Of a stretch of 10,107 nt of DNA, positions 1 through 5,621 are shown piece by piece (positions within the stretch are counted from its first letter, which is position 1; each line of letters starts with the position of its first letter). Source of the stretch: JAAAOH01 sp046540795 (GTDB lineage Bacteria; Spirochaetota; Spirochaetia; DSM-27196; PWMO01); contig JBKHEN010000095.1 in NCBI GenBank assembly GCA_046540795.1, positions 1-10,107 on the forward strand, in the 5' to 3' direction. A program made the position numbers and the translations under genes. The notes beneath the pieces are model-generated. The model searched no databases. It was not told the DNA's origin and saw only the letters and a program-made list of their open reading frames with translations.

Positions 1-747
1 ACCACGGCGGAGGGCGATCTGCAGGGGATCCGCCTCGCAGAACAGCACGCGGGAAGCCCGCCGGGCGAGGGCCTCCTCCACGGCCCGCTGGGCGCTCCGC
101 ACCAGATCGAGGTTCTCCCGGGTGACCGGGCCGACGGCGCTCTCGAAGAACCGACCGTAGTCGGAGACGAAGAGGGTGTGATAGTGAGCCGCAAGGCGCC
201 GGGCGAGGGAGGCGACGTCGCCGTCGGTTCCCGGTCCGCCGGCTTCCGGCTCCCGGAGGGGCTCCGCGATGCTGACGCGTCTGAGGAAGTACGGGCGGAC
301 CGGCTCGGGGATGTAATCCCAGTTTGCAAGGGGATTCTCGCGGATCATGGTGGCCGAGACAGGGAACTGCCGGCGGGCCGGGTCGACGGGGACGAAGCGG
401 GCGCCGAGCTCACGGGCAAGGGAGGCGCCGTAATCCTCCGAGGCGAAGACCAAAGATGGAGGGGCGGCGAGATGTGTGCGGATGGTCCGGGCCCAGATGG
501 GTACCGCGGTAGGGCTGTCCTTGCGGGCCTCCGGGATCTCCTCGGTGATGTGGACCATCTCTACCTCGGGAAAGAGCTCCTGCATCCATCGGAAGCGAAG
601 ACGCCCGTCGATGGGCTCGGAGTCGAGGGTGCAGACGAACACCGTGAGCCGGGAGCACATATTGCGGCCGAAGTCCACGAGATACTGGTGTCCCGCATGG
701 GGGGGCATGAAGCGACCGATGATGACGCCGTGCGTTTCTTCCTCCAT
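1..747 (-). CDS. nadR: NadR-like NMN adenylyltransferase / ribosylnicotinamide kinase, partial (C-terminus off window)
   Basis: The first 249 codons are visible and the frame is open to the window edge. NadR proteins make NAD from NMN with an N-terminal nucleotidyltransferase and phosphorylate nicotinamide riboside with a C-terminal P-loop kinase. Seen here: GRFMPPHAGH at residues 11-20 holds the HxGH motif (H17, H20) of nucleotidyltransferases, and VSATMIR at 130-136 matches the second SxTxxR-type signature. A stretch around 124-160 closely resembles the NadR linker as I recall it from Haemophilus (pattern VDP-R-F-VSAT-IR ... W-YIPE-RP-F). The kinase part is odd. Where NadR has GGESSGKS, this protein has GGPGTDGD (170-177), with no P-loop lysine, although the flanking helix and the following DYGR motif (196-199) still align. 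The start at 747 is the only nearby start upstream of the HxGH motif, and no Shine-Dalgarno site precedes it. The gene is divergent from the ROK kinase. The family is fairly sure; kinase activity is doubtful. Confidence 0.85.
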   Translation of the reverse strand, partial: MEEETHGVIIGRFMPPHAGHQYLVDFGRNMCSRLTVFVCTLDSEPIDGRLRFRWMQELFPEVEMVHITEEIPEARKDSPTAVPIWARTIRTHLAAPPSLVFASEDYGASLARELGARFVPVDPARRQFPVSATMIRENPLANWDYIPEPVRPYFLRRVSIAEPLREPEAGGPGTDGDVASLARRLAAHYHTLFVSDYGRFFESAVGPVTRENLDLVRSAQRAVEEALARRASRVLFCEADPLQIALRRG

Positions 748-752
748 GGTTG

Positions 753-770
753 TATAATCGCGCCGGGAGG
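753..770 (+). promoter_or_regulatory. Perfect -10 hexamer and Shine-Dalgarno site ahead of the ROK kinase gene
   Basis: TATAAT (753-758) is a perfect -10 hexamer in an otherwise GC-rich stretch. No good -35 is found at 16-18 bases upstream (about 730-735 reads GTGCGT). GGGAGG (765-770) lies 4 bases before the ATG at 775 and is a good ribosome-binding site; it supports 775 rather than any upstream start. A transcript from this -10 would begin near 765 and barely include the ribosome site, so either an activator or an upstream promoter may matter. Confidence 0.4.
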
Positions 771-782
771 CCGTATGGGCAA
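754..782 (-). promoter_or_regulatory. Candidate promoter for the leftward nadR-like gene
   Basis: Read on the minus strand, TTGCCC (782-777) and GATTAT (759-754) are separated by exactly 17 bases. Each matches the sigma70 consensus at 4 of 6 positions. A start site 7 bases past the -10 box would fall at about 747, the A of the ATG, making the transcript leaderless. This agrees with the lack of a Shine-Dalgarno site. The -35 box would lie inside the first codons of the divergent ROK gene. The match is weak and rests on spacing. Confidence 0.25.
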
Positions 783-1749
783 GACACGAGACTGTCTCGT
801 TGGGGTGGATCTCGGGGGCACCAAGCTTCTGGCGGTCGTATTCGACGAGACGTACACGGTGCGCGGACGAGCCAAGAAAAAGGTCGGCAAATCCCGGGAC
901 AACGACGCCGTACTCGAGAAGATGTGCGAGGTCATATCAGCCGCTCTCGAGGATGCAGGCGTGGCACGCGGCGATGTGCGGGCGGTAGGCGTTGCCTGCC
1001 CCGGACCGGTCGATTTCGAGGCCGGGGTGGTCATCGAGACGCCGAACCTCGGCGTGGAAAACCTCGCGGTGCGGGATCGGCTCTCCGCGGCGCTTGAGAC
1101 ACCGGTGTTTCTCGAAAACGACGTGAACGCCGGTACCTATGGCGAGTACACGGCCGGCGCCGGCCAAGGGTACCGCCACATCGTGGGGCTCTTTCCCGGG
1201 ACGGGCCTCGGCGGGGGGCTCATCCTCGACGGCAGGCTCTTCCGGGGAGCGACCGGCGGCGCCGGAGAAATCGGCCACATGATTATCCAGGTGGACGGCA
1301 GGCGCTGCGGGTGCGGGCAGTACGGTTGTCTCGAGGCGATGGCCTCCCGAACCGCTCTGGCCAAGGATCTCGTTGCCCTTGCCGCTACCGGAGGAGCTCC
1401 GGCGGTGTACAAACGGGCGGGATCGGACTATCTGCAGCTGAAAAGCAGTGTGATCGAGAAAGCCTGGCACGAGGGTGAGCCGGCGGTGGCGGAGCTCATC
1501 GACCGGGCGGCTCGGCATTTGGGCATCGGCATGGCCAACTGCGTGAACATCTTCAACCCCGAGCTCATCATCATCGGAGGCGGCCTTGTTGAAAAGCTGG
1601 GTGCCCCGTATATTGAAAAGGCGGAGCGGGCCATGCACGAGCACGCCATGGCGCGACTCGCCTCCGTCGTAAGGGTCAAGCAGGCCGAGCTCGGTGACGA
1701 TTCGGCGGTCATCGGCGCGGCGGCTCTTGCCCGGGAAAACCTCTCATGA
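775..1749 (+). CDS. ROK-family sugar kinase (glucokinase-like)
   Basis: This 324-residue protein has the full ROK layout. The phosphate-binding motif is DLGGTK (12-17), the catalytic aspartate is D116 in ENDVNA, and the second nucleotide-binding loop is GTGLGGG (142-148). The sugar/zinc segment has GEIGH (164-168), and CGCGQYGCLEA (178-188) supplies the usual H168 and C178/C180/C185 zinc ligands. An adenosine-loop glycine cluster, IIIGGG (265-270), follows. Length and motifs fit bacterial glucokinase, which phosphorylates glucose at C6 in the cytoplasm; other hexoses or N-acetyl sugars cannot be excluded. The frame stays open upstream to 178, but that part is the codon-aligned antisense of the nadR-like gene, and the GGGAGG at 765-770 fixes the start at 775. 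There is no N-terminal helix-turn-helix, so it is an enzyme rather than a ROK repressor. Its stop overlaps the ppx start (ATGA), implying translational coupling with polyphosphate genes. ATP is the expected donor; polyphosphate is a possibility raised only by context. Confidence 0.93.
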   Translation: MGKTRDCLVGVDLGGTKLLAVVFDETYTVRGRAKKKVGKSRDNDAVLEKMCEVISAALEDAGVARGDVRAVGVACPGPVDFEAGVVIETPNLGVENLAVRDRLSAALETPVFLENDVNAGTYGEYTAGAGQGYRHIVGLFPGTGLGGGLILDGRLFRGATGGAGEIGHMIIQVDGRRCGCGQYGCLEAMASRTALAKDLVALAATGGAPAVYKRAGSDYLQLKSSVIEKAWHEGEPAVAELIDRAARHLGIGMANCVNIFNPELIIIGGGLVEKLGAPYIEKAERAMHEHAMARLASVVRVKQAELGDDSAVIGAAALARENLS

Positions 1750-3305
1750 GCACCGTCGACGCGATCACCCCGACGACAACCAAGACCGTGGCCGTTATCG
1801 ACATAGGCTCCTCGGCAATCCGTATGGTCATTGCCGAGATCGACGACGCCGGCAATTGGCGGCGCCTCGACCGCATGAGCAAGCCGGTAGGCCTCGGGCG
1901 GGACGTGTTCGTCAACGGCTATCTCTCCCGCGAGTCGATGCGGCATGCCATGAGGATCCTTTCGAGCTTTCGCGAGGTTCTCGAGGGCTGGCAGATCCCC
2001 GAAGAGGATGTCCGGGCAATCGCCACGAGCGCGATTCGGGAGGCCAAGAACCGGGACACGTTCACCGACCGGGTCTACACGCGAACCGGCTTCCGTATCG
2101 ATATCGTCGAAGGGGTAGAGGAGAATCACCTTACCTATCTTGCCGTGCAGCAGGCCGCCGAGAGCATGCGGCGACAGTTCTCCCGGGCGAACTCGTTGAT
2201 CATCGAGGTCGGCGGCGGAACCACCGAGGTGATGATGCTGCGCCGCGGAAAGATGGTGGCCGCTCACTCGCTGCGCCTCGGAACCATTCGGCTCGAACAA
2301 CAGGGGCAGGGAAGCTATGACTCGGCGGAGGATCTCGAGGAGTTTCTCGGCGAGCACATACGTGTGCCGATGGAGATTCTCAACGCCGAAATGCGGATGG
2401 AGACCATACGGTATTTCGTGGCCGTGGGTGGTGACGCGCGGCTTGCGGCAGCACGGGTGGGCCGCAAGGAGCAGGCCGGTTTCAGCATCGTGGAGCGTGA
2501 GGCCTTCGAGGCGCTCATCAGCAGGCTCGAGGGCTATACCCTCGAGGAGATGGTCACGGAGCTCGAGGTCACCTATAACGAGGCCGAAGGGCTGCTGCCG
2601 GCTCTGCTCATTCTCAAGCTGTTTCTCCACGCCACGCAGGCGGAGCGGCTCATCGTCCCCGACGTGAGCATCCGCGAGGGCGTGCTTGTGAGCTTCGCTC
2701 TCGGCACGAGCCGGGAGGTGGAGCGAGAGTTCTACACGCAGGTCGTCGCCTCGGCGGTGAACCTAGGCAAGAAGTTCCATTTCGACGAAGCTCACGCGAT
2801 GCACGTGCGGAGGCTTGCCCTCTCGTTGTTCGATCAACTCGCGGAGGACCACGGCATGGATCGCCGTGCGAGGGTTCTCCTCGAGGTGGCGGCCATTCTG
2901 CACGACATCGGTAACTACATCCGCGCAAGCGGCCACCACAAACACGGACAGTATATCGTGGCGAACTCCGAGATCTTCGGCCTCTCCCGTACCGACATCG
3001 CCGTGACTTCCCACATCGTGCGCTATCACCGGAAAGCCATGCCCAACGCATCGCACGCCAGCTTCATCGCGTTGCGTCGGGAGCAGCGAATACGGGTGAT
3101 GAAACTTGCCGCCGTGCTTCGCGTCGCCGACGCTCTCGACCGCGGTCATAATCAGCGCATTCGCGCCTTTCGCTTAGAGAAGGACGAGGATGTCGTCACG
3201 CTCCACTGCGACTATGCCGGAGACATCTCGCCGGAGAAGCGGGCCCTCGAAGGGAAAGGGGAGATGTTCGAGGAAGTGTTCGGCTACCAGGTCGTAGCGG
3301 TGTAG
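1746..3305 (+). CDS. ppx: Ppx/GppA-family exopolyphosphatase with C-terminal HD domain
   Basis: A 519-residue cytoplasmic enzyme of the exopolyphosphatase/pppGpp phosphohydrolase family. The actin-like ATPase fold shows DIGSSAIRM (19-27), ATSAIREAKN (93-102), a GVEEN segment (123-127) holding the expected acidic residues, and EVGGGTTEVM (154-163). A conserved-family linker (about 240-325) leads to an HD-type C-terminal domain. There H353, LHDIGNY (385-391), H397-H400, H423 and ADALDRGH (461-468) look like metal ligands. The family hydrolyses terminal phosphates of polyphosphate or converts pppGpp to ppGpp; sequence alone cannot separate the two. Being followed 20 bases later by ppk favours polyphosphate. 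One departure: the family's usual GSNS in the first phosphate loop reads GSSA here, a substitution at the normally conserved asparagine. The start at 1746 overlaps the ROK stop by 4 bases (ATGA) and lies 10-15 residues before the first motif, as expected. Confidence 0.9.
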   Translation: MSTVDAITPTTTKTVAVIDIGSSAIRMVIAEIDDAGNWRRLDRMSKPVGLGRDVFVNGYLSRESMRHAMRILSSFREVLEGWQIPEEDVRAIATSAIREAKNRDTFTDRVYTRTGFRIDIVEGVEENHLTYLAVQQAAESMRRQFSRANSLIIEVGGGTTEVMMLRRGKMVAAHSLRLGTIRLEQQGQGSYDSAEDLEEFLGEHIRVPMEILNAEMRMETIRYFVAVGGDARLAAARVGRKEQAGFSIVEREAFEALISRLEGYTLEEMVTELEVTYNEAEGLLPALLILKLFLHATQAERLIVPDVSIREGVLVSFALGTSREVEREFYTQVVASAVNLGKKFHFDEAHAMHVRRLALSLFDQLAEDHGMDRRARVLLEVAAILHDIGNYIRASGHHKHGQYIVANSEIFGLSRTDIAVTSHIVRYHRKAMPNASHASFIALRREQRIRVMKLAAVLRVADALDRGHNQRIRAFRLEKDEDVVTLHCDYAGDISPEKRALEGKGEMFEEVFGYQVVAV

Positions 3306-3325
3306 GCGGCGGGAGGGCGCGCGGC

Positions 3326-5503
3326 ATGAGCGAACAGGCGATCCATCGGTACTTCAGTCGCGATTTGAGCTGGGTGGAGTTCAACGCGCGAGTGCTCGAA
3401 GAAGCGCTCGATGAGAGCACGCCGTTGCTCGAGCGCTGGAAGTTTCTCTGCATCGTCGCGGCGAACTTCGATGAGTTCTTCATGGTCCGGGTGGCAAGTC
3501 TCACCCGTCAGAGGGACAAGGGGCTCGCCGGCGGCGACCCTTCCGGGCTCAGTCCCGAAACGCAGCTCAAACGTATTGCCGAGCGGGTCGGCCGGATCAC
3601 CGCCCGTGCCTACGAATGTCTTCACGGAGATATCCTTCCCCGCCTGGAGACGGAGGGCATCTCCCTTGTGCGAAGGAGCGAGTACACCGGAAGCAGGCGA
3701 AAGTTCCTGCGGGAGTACTTTGCGCGGGAGGTTTTCCCCGTGCTGACCCCGGTGCGCTACGAGCCGGGCGCCTCGCTTCCGCTTCCGGGGAACAACCGTC
3801 TGCATGTCGGGGTGCTCCTCGAGCCGGAAGAGGGGACGGAGACGACGCTGCTCGCCGACGACCGTGGCAGCCAAGACGGGGACAACCATCCTGAAGAGAG
3901 CCGCGGCGATGAGGAGCTGCTTGCGGTGGTCCAGCTCGCGCCGGTGCTCGAGCGGATCATCTATATCCCCGACAAGGAGCACCGCCTTGCCTTCACGCTT
4001 CTCGAGGACGTGGTCCTGGAAAACGCCGAGCACCTCTTTCCCGGATACCGGATCACCTCGAGGGGCTGTTTCCGCGTCACCCGGGACGCGGACCTCGGCG
4101 TCGACGAGGAACGGGACGAGGACTTCGTGGAGGCGATGGAGCAGGTTCTGGAGAGCCGCAGGCACTCGGCGGTGGTGCGGTTGACCGTGGCGCCGGGTGC
4201 CGATCGTCTGGGCGAGCGGCTCGAGCAGGCGCTCGGGGTGAGCGCAGAGGAGGTGTCTTTCGAGGGATCGCCCCTTGCGCTGGGGGACCTCGCGTCCCTT
4301 GCCGAGCTCTCGGGCTTCGAGCACCTGAGATATCCTCCCATGCCTCCGCTGCCGCCCCGCGACCTTTCGGAGGACGAGTCGATGTTTTCGGTGCTCAAAC
4401 GCCGGGACGTTCTGATGCATCAGCCGTTCGAGTCCTTCGAGCCGGTGATACGGCTCATCGAACAGGCCGCGGCGGACCCGGCGGTACTCTCGGTGAAGAT
4501 GACCCTTTACAGAACCAGCGGAGACTCGCCGGTGGTCCGCGCGCTTGAGGAGGCGGCCGAGCGGGGCAAACAGGTCACGGCACTGGTGGAGCTCAAGGCA
4601 CGCTTCGACGAGGAGCGTAACATCCGCTGGGCCGAACGTCTGGAGCGGGCGGGGGTCATCGTCATTTACGGGATCGCGCGGCTGAAGGTACATGCGAAGG
4701 CGATGATGATCGTGCGGCGGGAGCCGGAAGGAGTGGTGCGATACGTGCACCTCGGCACCGGCAATTACAACGACCGTACCGCTACCCTCTACACCGACTT
4801 CGGCATGCTCACCACCCGGGAGGAAATCGCCTATGAGACCAACCTGTTCTTCAACGCGATAAGCGGGTACTCCGCCATTCCGGCACTCACACGGCTGGCC
4901 CTCGCCCCGGTGGCGATGAAGAGCAGGCTCCTACAGTTCATCGACCGGGAGCGTCGGCGGTCTTCCGCGGAGACCCCGGGGCGAATCATGGCCAAGCTCA
5001 ATTCCCTGGCGGATCCGGAGGTCGTGGACGCCCTCTACCGGGCCTCGTCGGCGGGAGTGGAAGTGCTTCTGAACGTGCGGGGGATCTGCACCCTCGTGCC
5101 GGGCGTGCCGGGGCTAAGCGAGAACATCACGGTGGTGAGCATCGTCGACCGATTCCTCGAGCACGGTCGGGCGTTCTATTTCCACAACGGCGGCGCCTGG
5201 GAAGTGTATCTTTCAAGCGCCGACTGGATGCCCCGTAACCTCGACCGCCGGGTGGAGCTGATGTTTCCGGTGGAGCGCGAGGAGCTGAAACGGCGGATCA
5301 GGCACGTGCTGGAGGTCAGCCTGGCCGACACGGCCAAGGGGCGGGAGCTGCGCTCGGACGGCAGCTGGGAGCGACGACACCCCAAGACGGGGGAGGAGCC
5401 GCTTCGCAGCCAATGGGTGTTCTACGAGGAGGCGCGGCGTTACGCGCAGGCGGGGGAGCCCGCGAACCGCAGGGAGTTCAGCGTCAGACGGCGGCCGCCC
5501 TGA
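3326..5503 (+). CDS. ppk: Polyphosphate kinase 1
   Basis: PPK1 reversibly polymerises the gamma phosphate of ATP into polyphosphate. The 725-residue length is slightly above the family's usual 690-720. The N-terminal domain opens with the hallmark DLSWVEFNARVL (13-24) and NFDEFFMVRV (47-56), where N47 lies at the base-contacting position. The core has MTLYRT (392-397), ELKARFDEE (422-430) with Mg-linked arginines R396 and R426, and KVHAK (454-458), where H456 is the residue that becomes phosphorylated. YVHLGTGNYN (473-482) follows. The second essential histidine is H613 in FLEHGRAFYF, followed by YLSSADWMPRN (628-638). An acidic, poorly ordered insert (about 165-197, rich in D, E, G, S) sits in the head domain. 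GGGAGG at 3311-3316, 9 bases before the ATG, serves as ribosome site. All key residues are present, so the enzyme should be active. It follows ppx by 20 bases and probably shares its transcript. Confidence 0.97.
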   Translation: MSEQAIHRYFSRDLSWVEFNARVLEEALDESTPLLERWKFLCIVAANFDEFFMVRVASLTRQRDKGLAGGDPSGLSPETQLKRIAERVGRITARAYECLHGDILPRLETEGISLVRRSEYTGSRRKFLREYFAREVFPVLTPVRYEPGASLPLPGNNRLHVGVLLEPEEGTETTLLADDRGSQDGDNHPEESRGDEELLAVVQLAPVLERIIYIPDKEHRLAFTLLEDVVLENAEHLFPGYRITSRGCFRVTRDADLGVDEERDEDFVEAMEQVLESRRHSAVVRLTVAPGADRLGERLEQALGVSAEEVSFEGSPLALGDLASLAELSGFEHLRYPPMPPLPPRDLSEDESMFSVLKRRDVLMHQPFESFEPVIRLIEQAAADPAVLSVKMTLYRTSGDSPVVRALEEAAERGKQVTALVELKARFDEERNIRWAERLERAGVIVIYGIARLKVHAKAMMIVRREPEGVVRYVHLGTGNYNDRTATLYTDFGMLTTREEIAYETNLFFNAISGYSAIPALTRLALAPVAMKSRLLQFIDRERRRSSAETPGRIMAKLNSLADPEVVDALYRASSAGVEVLLNVRGICTLVPGVPGLSENITVVSIVDRFLEHGRAFYFHNGGAWEVYLSSADWMPRNLDRRVELMFPVEREELKRRIRHVLEVSLADTAKGRELRSDGSWERRHPKTGEEPLRSQWVFYEEARRYAQAGEPANRREFSVRRRPP

Positions 5504-5539
5504 GGGCGCTGAGGGTCTGCAACAAGCTTCTCGATACCT

Positions 5540-5547
5540 CCCCCCCC
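5540..5547. repeat. C8 homopolymer in the ppk to Na/Pi spacer
   Basis: Eight consecutive C residues lie 75 bases upstream of the transporter start, in the only sizeable gap of the phosphate block. Such tracts can slip during replication and change promoter or leader spacing. No promoter hexamers were convincingly placed around it, so its effect is unknown. Confidence 0.6.
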
Positions 5548-5550
5548 GCT

Positions 5551-5570
5551 CGCCGTGTGTCACTACGGCG
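5551..5570 (+). terminator. GC-rich hairpin after ppk; weak terminator or leader structure
   Basis: CGCCGT (5551-5556) and ACGGCG (5565-5570) can pair as a perfect 6-base stem around an 8-base loop, GTGTCACT. It lies 47 bases after the ppk stop. No U-run follows directly; only a diffuse TTGTCTTT appears from 5583. It is therefore a poor intrinsic terminator. It may partly attenuate readthrough into the transporter gene or shape the leader of that gene. Confidence 0.3.
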
Positions 5571-5621
5571 CTCCATGCGGGGTTGTCTTTCGTCCCGGTT
5601 GCTGACAGTCTCTTTAGTTGA

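Noticed and set aside
178..774. N-terminal extension of the ROK kinase frame (199 extra residues)
   Set aside because: It is exactly codon-aligned antisense to the nadR-like gene, whose product carries real motifs. The extension has no ROK likeness, and a Shine-Dalgarno site lies before 775.
1428..2630. 400-codon open frame on the minus strand
   Set aside because: It lies opposite the ROK and ppx genes, which have clear motifs and codon bias. Its translation is low in recognisable pattern and rich in Arg, His, Leu, as expected of antisense frames in GC-rich DNA.
3284..4750. 488-codon open frame on the minus strand opposite ppk
   Set aside because: Shadow of the ppk reading frame; no domain or start signal seen.
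5496..5508. Stem CGCCC / GGGCG with the ppk stop codon in its loop, as a terminator
   Set aside because: Only five pairs, a three-base loop and no T-run downstream.
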